A program made the translations under genes and the position numbers. A model generated the notes under the pieces. That model had not been told where the DNA came from. It saw only the letters and a program-made list of their open reading frames with translations, and did no database searches. 64,000 nucleotides of DNA, from NCBI GenBank assembly GCA_964485695.1, contig CAZAKZ010000002.1:1-64000 (forward strand), written 5' to 3'. Shown piece after piece: positions 16,534-24,462 of the stretch. The first letter of the stretch is position 1; every line of letters starts with the position of its first letter. Origin of the DNA: CAZAKZ01 sp964485695 (lineage in GTDB: Bacteria > Planctomycetota > JAFGQW01).

Positions 16534-18531
16534 ATGAACACGCGAACTTGGTGTCTTATCCTGATGGCAGCGATTTTCTGTCTGGGAGTCCTGTGCGAAT
16601 CCCTCCCGGCCCAGAGCAAGGCAGCGGACTTCTGGCGGGATTACATCGAAGCCTACAAGGACCCCTCCGGATTCGCCAAGAAGCGGAATCTCGTCAAGAA
16701 GAATCCGGTAGTGATCAACGAGGCCGTCACCTACCAGATCTACTCCGCCGCCAACTCCCTGGTCGCGAACAACCAGGAGGAAGCCCAGGAGCGAATCAAG
16801 ATCCTGGAAGACCTGGGCCAGATGTACAACCTCATCTACCGGTCCAAGCGCCTCCTTAGGCGCATCGAGTTCGCCAAGAGCCTGGATGCCGAGAAGGCCC
16901 AGACCCTCGTGGATGCGTATTCCAAGTGGGACAAGTACCTTCGCAAGCACCTGGACAAGAAGATGAAGCTGGACCCGATGATGCTGGAGACCATGATCAT
17001 GGAGGGGACCGAGATCATGGAGCTCCTGGAGGAGATCAAGGAGGATTTCACCCTGGGCGACGTCTGCCAGATCCTGGGCTTCTACTACGAGACCAAGGAA
17101 GACTTCGTGGAACTGGCCCAGGTCCTGAACAAGTCCAAGCGCTCCTTCAGTCGGCACAAGCGCACGGAAAAGGAGAACGAAGTGGCCCTGAAGCTCCGGA
17201 ACCTGGAGAGGAATCACGGCATCCGGGTCAACAAGGACGGCGCGGCCGAGGGGAACATCACCAAGAAGGTGAAGAAGGTCCGCAAGGTTCCGGACAAGCT
17301 CGGCTCGGTGAAGACCAAGTACAAGAAGGACAAGAGCCCCACCAAGTTCGAGAGTATCCACCAGATCAACTACTTCGACCACATGTTCTGGACCGGAGTT
17401 ACCGTGAAGAAGGATACGCCGCAGAACTGGCCCCTGGGCGACGGCTCCGTCATCACCTGGGAGGGCGGGGTCAAGCTCTTCCTCGATGTGAACAACACCG
17501 GGAAGAGACTCAAGGTCATCAAGGCGCCGAGTGGAACCCAGAACGTGGTGGACATCAAAGTCCGCTACGCCAGCGGCGAGGGCAAGTATCGACTGCTGGT
17601 CCGGGGGCTCGGAGATGAAAAATTCCTGGGACAGCCCGTCCGGTACGGTTCCGCCAAGTCATTCAACCTGATGTATGCCCGGGCGTGCCACCTGGAAGGT
17701 AAATTCAAAGGGGTCAAGTTCTGTCTCATCGATGACAACGTGAACGGCAAGTACGACGACTACGGCACCGACACCGTGAAGATCGGCAAGGAGCCGATCC
17801 AGCCCCTGGGCAAGATCATGAACTTCGGCGGCACCCTCTATTCCATCGCCCGCGTGAAGCAGGACGGATCGGAGATCGACTTCGAGGAGTACGTCGGCGA
17901 TACCGGGAAGCTGCAGGTCAAGTGGACCGGCGCCCGGGGCGTCAAACCCACGATTCTCGTCTTCCAGTGCACCCGGGGCGAGTTCATCAACTGCTTCTTC
18001 AACGTGGCCTCCGGAGAACCCGTCCTCCTTCCCAACGGGTATTACCAGTTCACCCACGGAATCATCTCCAAGGGCACCGGAAAGAAGGTGCGGTACATCC
18101 AGGTCGGCACGGGCAAGAGCGAGGTGTTCGAGGTGGGAGAAAACCAGACTGTGGTCAAGGAGATGGGTGCGCCCTTCGACGTCATGGCCGGCGTCAAGGC
18201 CGGGGGCAAGGGCGTCATCCTCCCAGGCTCGGATATCAAAATCTACGGCGCCTTGAAGGAGGAGTATCACCACTTCTTTCCCGAATCCTACAAGCCCACC
18301 GCTTCGGTCCGGATCCAGGGCGGCGGCACGGTCTGCAGCAACAAGAAGCTGGGGCGTCCGGGTAAGGAGGAGGCCGACAAGGGCGGCATGGACATCTTGT
18401 GGTTCCCCAAGAACCTGGAGTTCAAGGGTAGCATCAAGAAGAAGTACGAGGTGAAGATCGACATCACCGACAAGCTCCTGGGCAAGATCAAGGGGAACTG
18501 GAACGAGGCTGCGGAAATCGTCCAGCCGTGA
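16534..18531 (+). CDS. large secreted protein of unknown function
   Basis: A 665-residue protein with a signal peptide (LILMAAIFCLGVLCESLPAQS, cut likely after AQS). Residues about 30-270 are helical and Lys/Glu-rich and look TPR-like or coiled-coil. From about 290 on it is beta-rich, with Gly/Lys-rich turns and a D-D-N-x-N-G-x-Y-D-D-Y-G segment (about residue 400) that resembles a Ca-binding EF-like or dockerin-type loop. I do not recognise the family. AGAGGAGC precedes the ATG at 16534. It converges with the type II secretion operon, 12 bases from the gspJ stop, so it may be a substrate of that system, though adjacency is the only support. Confidence 0.75.
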   Translation: MNTRTWCLILMAAIFCLGVLCESLPAQSKAADFWRDYIEAYKDPSGFAKKRNLVKKNPVVINEAVTYQIYSAANSLVANNQEEAQERIKILEDLGQMYNLIYRSKRLLRRIEFAKSLDAEKAQTLVDAYSKWDKYLRKHLDKKMKLDPMMLETMIMEGTEIMELLEEIKEDFTLGDVCQILGFYYETKEDFVELAQVLNKSKRSFSRHKRTEKENEVALKLRNLERNHGIRVNKDGAAEGNITKKVKKVRKVPDKLGSVKTKYKKDKSPTKFESIHQINYFDHMFWTGVTVKKDTPQNWPLGDGSVITWEGGVKLFLDVNNTGKRLKVIKAPSGTQNVVDIKVRYASGEGKYRLLVRGLGDEKFLGQPVRYGSAKSFNLMYARACHLEGKFKGVKFCLIDDNVNGKYDDYGTDTVKIGKEPIQPLGKIMNFGGTLYSIARVKQDGSEIDFEEYVGDTGKLQVKWTGARGVKPTILVFQCTRGEFINCFFNVASGEPVLLPNGYYQFTHGIISKGTGKKVRYIQVGTGKSEVFEVGENQTVVKEMGAPFDVMAGVKAGGKGVILPGSDIKIYGALKEEYHHFFPESYKPTASVRIQGGGTVCSNKKLGRPGKEEADKGGMDILWFPKNLEFKGSIKKKYEVKIDITDKLLGKIKGNWNEAAEIVQP

Positions 18532-18543
18532 GGACCGGCATAT

Positions 18544-19509
18544 TTAGCGACCCCGCTGGTGCCTATTCAGCAGCTCGAGGAGCGGATTTCCCCCGGCCGG
18601 GGGCGCCTTCCCGCCCAGCAGCTGGTTGAAGGTCTTGACTCCGGGAGGGACGCCTCCGGGGGGTCCGGTCCCCCCGGCGCCCGGCTGGCCGGGGAGCCCG
18701 CCCCCGCCACCGGCCCCCTTGGCCGCCCGTGGATTCCCGGGCTCGAGGGCGGCCAGCTTGGTCATGTCCTCATCCAGGCCCGGGGGCAGGGCCATGACCC
18801 GGTAGATCCGCTGCCTCTTGAACCGGCTGATGTAGTTCTTGTCCTGGAGGTCCTCGGCGGTGTCCTTTTCTCCGATGGAAATCACCAGGGAGAGGAGCAC
18901 GGCCCGGGGCAGCCCTTTCTCGGGAGAATACTCCCATTCCTCGCCGGCGCTTTCCCACTCCACCTCGTCCTCCTTGCCCACGTAGCGGAACTCGAACGAT
19001 TCGACCTGGTCGTGGAGCAGGGCGAAGCGGCCGCCCTTGGTGGAGTCCGCGTCCAGGGGGGCTTCACGCCGGTAGAGAGAGAGATACCCCTCCCGGGTCT
19101 TGCTCGCCACGGCCACGTAGGTGACCTCGTTGAAACCCTGGATGCCCATCTCGTCTTCTTCCAGGGTCGGCAACAGGGTAGCCGTGCTGGTGACCAGGGT
19201 CAGACGGTCCGCCTCGAGGCCGAGTTCGCGGTCATTCTCGGCCTCAAACGGCGTGCCGCCGTCGTAGTCCGCAACGTAGACGGCCTGTAGATCCCGGGCG
19301 ATCATGTCGGCGATGCGGTCGGCCACCACAGCCGCGTCGTTGTATCCGGATATCTTCACGTGGGTGGTCATGGTGCTGTAGATGACGCCGTAGAGCACGG
19401 CACAGATCATGGCGGTGAGCATGATGGCCAGGAGGACTTCGATGAGGGTGAAGCCGTCACGGTCCCGTGCGGGTCGTGCGATCTTGGATTCGAGCCATGG
19501 CTTGTTCAT
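18544..19509 (-). CDS. gspJ: type II secretion minor pseudopilin GspJ-like
   Basis: A 321-residue prepilin-like protein. The type III signal is DRDGFTLIEVLLAIMLTAM: prepilin peptidase cuts after G and methylates F; the Glu at +5 is present. Then a hydrophobic helix, and a beta-rich body ending about residue 250. The last 70 residues are a Gly/Pro-rich tail (GGGGGLPGQPGAGG) that is unusual for GspJ. In standard systems GspI, J and K form the tip that seeds the pseudopilus. It is the last gene of the leftward gsp operon, 12 bases after gspI. Assignment to GspJ rests on order and size, as minor pseudopilins are hard to tell apart by sequence. Confidence 0.75.
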   Translation of the reverse strand: MNKPWLESKIARPARDRDGFTLIEVLLAIMLTAMICAVLYGVIYSTMTTHVKISGYNDAAVVADRIADMIARDLQAVYVADYDGGTPFEAENDRELGLEADRLTLVTSTATLLPTLEEDEMGIQGFNEVTYVAVASKTREGYLSLYRREAPLDADSTKGGRFALLHDQVESFEFRYVGKEDEVEWESAGEEWEYSPEKGLPRAVLLSLVISIGEKDTAEDLQDKNYISRFKRQRIYRVMALPPGLDEDMTKLAALEPGNPRAAKGAGGGGGLPGQPGAGGTGPPGGVPPGVKTFNQLLGGKAPPAGGNPLLELLNRHQRGR

Positions 19510-19520
19510 CTATCTATCCC

Positions 19521-20117
19521 TCATCGTCCTGCTGCGCCCTGCAAAAGGCCTCCGGCACCGGCGTCACCACCGGCAGCACCGCCGCCGCCCAGCATCTTGG
19601 CAAGGGCCTTGGGATCGGCCTCCTTCAGGTGATAGGTGACCACCTCGAGCGTCTTGAATTCCTCTTCGGTGTCAGCGGGGTAGGAGATCTCGAGGACGTA
19701 CCGCATGAGGTCCTCGCCCTTGCCGGCGCCCAGCAGGGCGGCCAGTCCGCCCGGAGGGGATTTTTCCTTTTCCTTTTTGGCCCCCCCGAGCCCTTCCTCC
19801 TCCTCCGGATCCAGGAGGTCCACGGGTTCCGCCTCCTTGACGTGCCAGTAGAATCCGGGATAGACATCCAGGTCGAAGGCGTCGCGCGCGCCGGTCTTGT
19901 ATTCCTTGCCGCTGCGGATCTCCTCCAGGATCTGCTGGCCCAGTCGGCGAGCGATGCGGAGGTTCTTGGCCCGGCCGGTGTGGTCGATGGCCCGGTCCCG
20001 GAGGATGAGGAGGCTGACGATGGTGACCGAGAAGATGGCCGTGGCCACCACCACCTCCATGAGGGTCAACCCGTTCTGATTGCAGGACCTAGAGTCCCGG
20101 AAGCGATTCAGTAACAC
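19521..20117 (-). CDS. gspI: type II secretion minor pseudopilin GspI-like
   Basis: A 198-residue prepilin with QNGLTLMEVVVATAIFSV as its cleavage and helix region: processing after G, Glu at +5. The following globular part is short and ends in a Gly/Ala-rich tail. It overlaps the end of gspH by 29 bases, which favours coupled translation but could also mean the true start is slightly internal. Positioned third after gspG, the usual place of GspI. Confidence 0.72.
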   Translation of the reverse strand: MLLNRFRDSRSCNQNGLTLMEVVVATAIFSVTIVSLLILRDRAIDHTGRAKNLRIARRLGQQILEEIRSGKEYKTGARDAFDLDVYPGFYWHVKEAEPVDLLDPEEEEGLGGAKKEKEKSPPGGLAALLGAGKGEDLMRYVLEISYPADTEEEFKTLEVVTYHLKEADPKALAKMLGGGGAAGGDAGAGGLLQGAAGR

Positions 20118-20679
20118 CGTCGAACTCCTTGTAATACCGATGAATGGAAACGTGGCCGGTCAGGCCGTTCACGTCCACGGTCACCCACTCCTCCTCCTCC
20201 TGGCCCTTCAGGTAGATCGAGTGGGAGACGCAGGCCCCGAAGGGCGTGAAATCGAATCGTTCGATAAAGCGCTCCGCGGCCTTGACCGAACTCACCACGC
20301 TGTGGAGTCGAATCCCCGTCGGGAACTCCCACCGGTCCTCGATGGATCGCAATTCCTCGTGATGCGGGGCGCCGCGTTCCTCACCGTAGTAGCGGCGCGT
20401 CAGGTAATAGGTGCTCTCGTCCAGGTCGTAGTAGACGTAGATGGGTTTGCCCGAGCCGATGGCGAATCCCCGGGCGAATTTCAGGCGGTTGGCAAGTTCC
20501 CGGCCGGCGGCCCGGAGGCGGCCGTCGCGGGTCACGCCGTCCAGGTTGAGGATGACGAAGCCGGATCCGATGACCAGGATGGCCAGCACGATGATCAACT
20601 CCACGAGGGTGAAGCCGTCCCGGCCGGAGCGGGGGCCCGGATTTCCAGGCCTTTCCTTGCCGACCGCCGCCGTGGTCAT
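20089..20679 (-). CDS. gspH: type II secretion minor pseudopilin GspH-like
   Basis: A 196-residue pseudopilin. The cleavage motif is GRDGFTLVELIIVLAILVIG with Glu at +5, followed by a typical GspH segment in which RDGRLRAAGRELANRLKFAR forms the amphipathic helix and KPIYVYYDLDESTYYL a beta strand pair. It lies six bases after gspG. GspH is a minor subunit of the pseudopilus that pushes substrate through the GspD secretin. Confidence 0.78.
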   Translation of the reverse strand: MTTAAVGKERPGNPGPRSGRDGFTLVELIIVLAILVIGSGFVILNLDGVTRDGRLRAAGRELANRLKFARGFAIGSGKPIYVYYDLDESTYYLTRRYYGEERGAPHHEELRSIEDRWEFPTGIRLHSVVSSVKAAERFIERFDFTPFGACVSHSIYLKGQEEEEWVTVDVNGLTGHVSIHRYYKEFDGVTESLPGL

Positions 20680-20685
20680 CTCGGA

Positions 20686-21102
20686 TCACTCGTCCTTTTT
20701 CTTGCCGAGGGTCTTGATGTTCTTCAGGTTGAGGTCCATGTCGTATTCGCCATCCCCGCCTTCATCCCCGTCGGCGCCGTAGCAGACGATGTCGAATTCC
20801 CTCTTGCCCAGTTGTTTGTAGATGTACTCGTTTTCCCAGGGATCCAGGGGCACCTCGTTGTCCTCGAACTGGTCGGCGATCTCTTCGAGAGACTCGGGCA
20901 GGCGGTTCTTCTCGAGCTGGAACATCTTGATGGCCTTCTTGATCTCGGTCATGTCGTGAACCGCCTTGGCCACCTTCGCTTTTTCGCCCTTGCCGATGAG
21001 CTTCAGGGCGGCGAAGGAGCCAAGGATGCCGATGATGAGGATCACCACCATGAGCTCGACGAGGCTGAATCCCGCATTTCGCCTCCGGGTACGGGTCTTC
21101 AT
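20686..21102 (-). CDS. gspG: type II secretion major pseudopilin GspG
   Basis: A 138-residue major pseudopilin. Signal: RRRNAGFSLVELMVVILIIG, with cleavage after G and Glu at +5. The helix continues (AVHDMTEIKKAIKMFQLEKN) to LPESLEEI, and the C-terminal loop carries GADGDEGGDGEYDMD, matching the Ca-binding acidic loop of GspG, though with an extra Gly/Asp stretch. The ATG at 21102 gives a normal short leader peptide. It forms the body of the pseudopilus. Confidence 0.9.
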   Translation of the reverse strand: MKTRTRRRNAGFSLVELMVVILIIGILGSFAALKLIGKGEKAKVAKAVHDMTEIKKAIKMFQLEKNRLPESLEEIADQFEDNEVPLDPWENEYIYKQLGKREFDIVCYGADGDEGGDGEYDMDLNLKNIKTLGKKKDE

Positions 21103-21163
21103 GAATCTGTCTCCTGTGTAGAAGTGTTTTTCTTGTATGTCATGTGTTTCAATTTCATGGATA

Positions 21164-22396
21164 TCACAGCTTCACGTCCGTGGACTCCAGGATCGGGATC
21201 AGGATGGACAGGATGATGAATCCCACGACCACGGCCATGACCAGGATGAGGACGGGCTCCAGGATGGACACCATCTTCTGGGTGGAGATCTCGATCTCCT
21301 CGTCGTAGGACTCGGAGATCCTGTCCAGCATTTCCTCCAGCTGGCCGGTCTGCTCGCCCACGGAGATCATGTATCCGACCACCGGCGGGAAGACCCCGCT
21401 CTTTTTCAGGGGCGTGGCAATGTCGGCGCCCTCCAGGATCCGGGTGTGCACCACCTCGATGACATTGGACAGCACGGCGTTGTTCACGATGTTCTTGACG
21501 ATTCTCAGACCGTCCAGCACCGGGATACCGCTCTTGAGCAACGTGGAGAGGGTGATGGCGAACCGGGATACGGACTGCTTCTTGAACACCGGTCCCAGGA
21601 CCGGGACCTTCAGCAGGGCCGTATCGATCCACAGCCGCCCACCGGTCGTCTGATGGATGGATCGAAACACGACGCTCAGGGCGAAGAAGACCAGGAGCAG
21701 GAGCCACCACGACGACTTGAGGAAATCGGAAATCGAGATGAGGAGCTGGGTCATCCACGGGAGATCATTGCCCGTCTGGGCCAGGACCAGGGTGATCTTG
21801 GGCACCACGAAGGTGAGGAGAACCACCACGACCACGGCGGCGATGAGGACCAGCAGCAAGGGATAGGTCATGGCCGCTGTCACCTTGCTGCGGATCTTGG
21901 CCTGCTTCTGGATGAAGGTGCTGAGGCGCGCCAGCACCACGTCCAGGTGGCCGCTGGCCTCCCCGGCCTTGACCATGTTGACGAAGAGGTCGTTGAAGAA
22001 GTGGGGGTAGTGAGCAAGAGCCTCGGCCAGGGGAGCACCCTGGGTCACCTTTTCCTTGATGGTCCGGAGCGCCTCCTCCACGTCCCGGTGCTCCACCTGG
22101 TCGATGAGGGCGTTCAGGGCGTCGGCCAGCGGGATACCGGCCCTGAGCATGGTGGCCAGCTGCCGGGTCAAGGTGGCGATTTCTCCGCTGCGGCGGTTCT
22201 GGAGGACGGGCAAATGGAGCCACCGGCCCTCGGGAACACCCCGGCGAGACTTCCCGGACTTCCTCTGGGATATGGCGATGACGTGGAGCATCTTCTGGCG
22301 GAGCTTTTCCCGGGCATCGCGCGAACTGTCCGCATCGAGGATTCCCGTCCGGGTATCCCCCGATCCGGTCATGGCCTTGTACTCGAATATGGGCAT
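21164..22396 (-). CDS. gspF: type II secretion inner-membrane platform protein GspF
   Basis: A 410-residue polytopic platform protein. It starts MPIFEYKAMTGSGDTRTGIL, the typical GspF N-terminus, and holds two T2SSF domains (about 75-200 and 278-400), each with helical GspF motifs (LTRQLATMLRAGIPLADALN and RFAITLSTLLKSGIPVLDGL), with three membrane segments including LLLVLIAAVVVVVLLTFVV and the last one near 380-400. It links the GspE ATPase to the pseudopilus. ATG 22396 is preferred over the ATG at 22471, since the extra 25 residues do not fit the family. Confidence 0.95.
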   Translation of the reverse strand: MPIFEYKAMTGSGDTRTGILDADSSRDAREKLRQKMLHVIAISQRKSGKSRRGVPEGRWLHLPVLQNRRSGEIATLTRQLATMLRAGIPLADALNALIDQVEHRDVEEALRTIKEKVTQGAPLAEALAHYPHFFNDLFVNMVKAGEASGHLDVVLARLSTFIQKQAKIRSKVTAAMTYPLLLVLIAAVVVVVLLTFVVPKITLVLAQTGNDLPWMTQLLISISDFLKSSWWLLLLVFFALSVVFRSIHQTTGGRLWIDTALLKVPVLGPVFKKQSVSRFAITLSTLLKSGIPVLDGLRIVKNIVNNAVLSNVIEVVHTRILEGADIATPLKKSGVFPPVVGYMISVGEQTGQLEEMLDRISESYDEEIEISTQKMVSILEPVLILVMAVVVGFIILSILIPILESTDVKL

Positions 22397-22738
22397 TCTC
22401 GCCCCCATCTCCAGGAAAAATCGAGGTTCCTCACCGAACGCCTCTCCACCGTGAATTATCGGGATCGGCACCCGACCCTTCCAGGCGGGGAGAAAGAAAC
22501 CTGCATCCGAATTGTGCGACCTTTCAGAAGAGGTTGCAACCCAAGAAGTAGCACACCTTGCCGACCGGATTTCCTCGCGGCCGGGCCTTGACTTGGCTTC
22601 GACGTTTCGGGTGCCGTGGATATTCCAAGGAGTCTACAGCGTAATTCTCGGTCTTGGAATCGGTTGCAGCAGAACCAGGGCTGCATTTCCGGTTTGCATT
22701 TGCCCGGTTGCATTCGCCGGAGTCCACGGCCCCTGGTT
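22397..22738. other. 342-base gap inside the gsp operon
   Basis: All other gaps in this operon are 61 bases or less, so a 342-base space between gspE and gspF stands out. No ORF on either strand looks like a protein. Near the gspE end are three imperfect tandem copies of a 13-14 base motif. It may hold an internal promoter, a processing site, or the remains of a lost gene. Confidence 0.4.
22682..22720. repeat. three imperfect 13-14 bp tandem repeats
   Basis: Read on the plus strand, TGCATTTCCGGT, TGCATTTGCCCGGT and TGCATTCGCCGG follow one another directly. They lie just downstream of the gspE stop. Confidence 0.6.
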
Positions 22739-24451
22739 TCAGATCACGTCCATCTGGGTGACGCGCAGGACCTCGTCGATGGTGGTGATCCCAGTGATGA
22801 CCTTTTCGACGCCATCCATACGCAGGGTTCTGTGGCCGCGTTCCACCGATCCCTTCTTGATGGTGGAGGCCCCGAGGCGGTCCATGATCTGGTTCCGGAC
22901 CACCTCATCCACGGGGAGCATCTCGTAAATGCCGGTCCGGTTCATGAATCCGTTGAAGCAGTGGTCGCACCCGTGGCCGCGGGTCAACTTGCCGTTCCGT
23001 AGCTTATCGGGATGGAGCCCCAGGAGCTCCATGCGTTTGAGATCCGTGGCAGAAGGCGTGTAATGGTACCTGCATTCCGGACAGATCACGCGCACCAGAC
23101 GCTGCGCCATGACCAGGATGAGGGACGAGGCCACGAGGTAGGGCTCGATGCCGATGTCCAGGAGTCGGCTGATGGCGCCGGCTCCGTCATTGGTATGCAG
23201 GGTGCTGAACACCAGGTGGCCGGTAAGGGCCGACTGGATGGCAATACGGGCGGTCTCTTCATCGCGCACCTCTCCAACCATCATCACGTCGGGATCCTGC
23301 CGGAGCAGCGACCGGAGCCCGGCGGCGAAGGTCAGCCCCTTCTTCACGTTAACCTGGATCTGGCTGACGCCCTCGAGGTGGTACTCGATGGGGTCCTCGA
23401 TGGTGATGATGTTCTTCTCGGTGGAGTTGATGCGCTTGATGGAGGCATACAGGGTCGTGGTCTTGCCGCTGCCCGTGGGGCCGGTGACGAAGATGATGCC
23501 GTGGGAGCTGTCGATGGCCTGGAGGAATGCTCTTGCATTCTCTTCCGTGAGGCCGATCTCCTCCAGCTCGTACATCCGCGCTCCCTTGTCCAGCAGTCGC
23601 ATGACGATACGCTCACCGTCCGAAGTCGGCACCGAGCTGATCCGGATGTCCACCTCGTTGTTTCCGAACCGGGTCGTGGTCCGGCCGTCCTGGGGCAGGC
23701 GGCGCTCGGCGATATCCATCTTGCCCATGACCTTGATCCGGGAGAGGATGGCGTCCTGAAACTTCTTGGGGGGGCTGTCCGTGTCGTAGAGGATGCCGTC
23801 GATGCGATACCGGATCTGGAGCTTGTCCTCGTAGGGCTGGATGTGGACGTCGCTGGCCCGCATCTTCAGGGCCTGGAAGAGGATCATGTTCACCAGCTTC
23901 ACGATGGGCCCCTTGTTGGCCATGTCCAGGAGGTCCTCGGACTCATCGATCTGGCTGGTGAGGCTGACCAGATCCTCGTCTTCCACGCCCTCCAGGGCGT
24001 CGTCAATGGCTTCGTGCTGTTTCTTGTAAACCTTGTCGATGAGGGAATTGATCTCGGTGCGGGGGGCGAGGACGGGTTCCACTTCGCTGTCGAGCATGAG
24101 GGACAGCTCGTCCAGGGGGTGGAGATCCAGGGGATGGCAGGAGGCCACGCGGAACACACCGTTGCCCTCCCCGATGCCGATGAGGTTGTAGTTCCGGGCG
24201 AACTGGACGGGAACCCGGTCGAGGAACGTCTCCGATACCTGGTCCTTGGGCAGCTCGGCCAGGAACTCCAGACCCAGGACCTTGCCGAAAGCCATGAGGG
24301 TATCCTCCTCGCTCAGATACCCTTTTTTCAGGATGAGTCGGTCCAGGGACTGCCCCGTCTCGATCTCGATGCGCAGGAGCTCCTCGATGCGACTGGCCTC
24401 CAGGAGCCCCTCCTGAACCAGGAAATCAGAAATCTGGGTGCTCAAGGTCAA
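22739..24451 (-). CDS. gspE: type II secretion ATPase GspE
   Basis: A 570-residue secretion ATPase that powers pseudopilus assembly at the inner membrane. Residues 1-140 form the MshEN/T2SSE N-terminal domain. The core follows with RASDVHIQPYED, Walker A GPTGSGKTT (about residue 327), Asp box DPIEYHLEGVSQIQVN, Walker B DPDVMMVGEVRDEETA and the His box GHLVFSTLHTNDG. The zinc module CPECRYHY...CDHC (about 465-502) is the four-Cys element found in GspE and PilB. It lies 12 bases after gspD. The N-domain suggests control by c-di-GMP as in MshE, which is possible but not shown. Confidence 0.95.
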   Translation of the reverse strand: MTLSTQISDFLVQEGLLEASRIEELLRIEIETGQSLDRLILKKGYLSEEDTLMAFGKVLGLEFLAELPKDQVSETFLDRVPVQFARNYNLIGIGEGNGVFRVASCHPLDLHPLDELSLMLDSEVEPVLAPRTEINSLIDKVYKKQHEAIDDALEGVEDEDLVSLTSQIDESEDLLDMANKGPIVKLVNMILFQALKMRASDVHIQPYEDKLQIRYRIDGILYDTDSPPKKFQDAILSRIKVMGKMDIAERRLPQDGRTTTRFGNNEVDIRISSVPTSDGERIVMRLLDKGARMYELEEIGLTEENARAFLQAIDSSHGIIFVTGPTGSGKTTTLYASIKRINSTEKNIITIEDPIEYHLEGVSQIQVNVKKGLTFAAGLRSLLRQDPDVMMVGEVRDEETARIAIQSALTGHLVFSTLHTNDGAGAISRLLDIGIEPYLVASSLILVMAQRLVRVICPECRYHYTPSATDLKRMELLGLHPDKLRNGKLTRGHGCDHCFNGFMNRTGIYEMLPVDEVVRNQIMDRLGASTIKKGSVERGHRTLRMDGVEKVITGITTIDEVLRVTQMDVI

Positions 24452-24462
24452 CCTCCCCGGAT

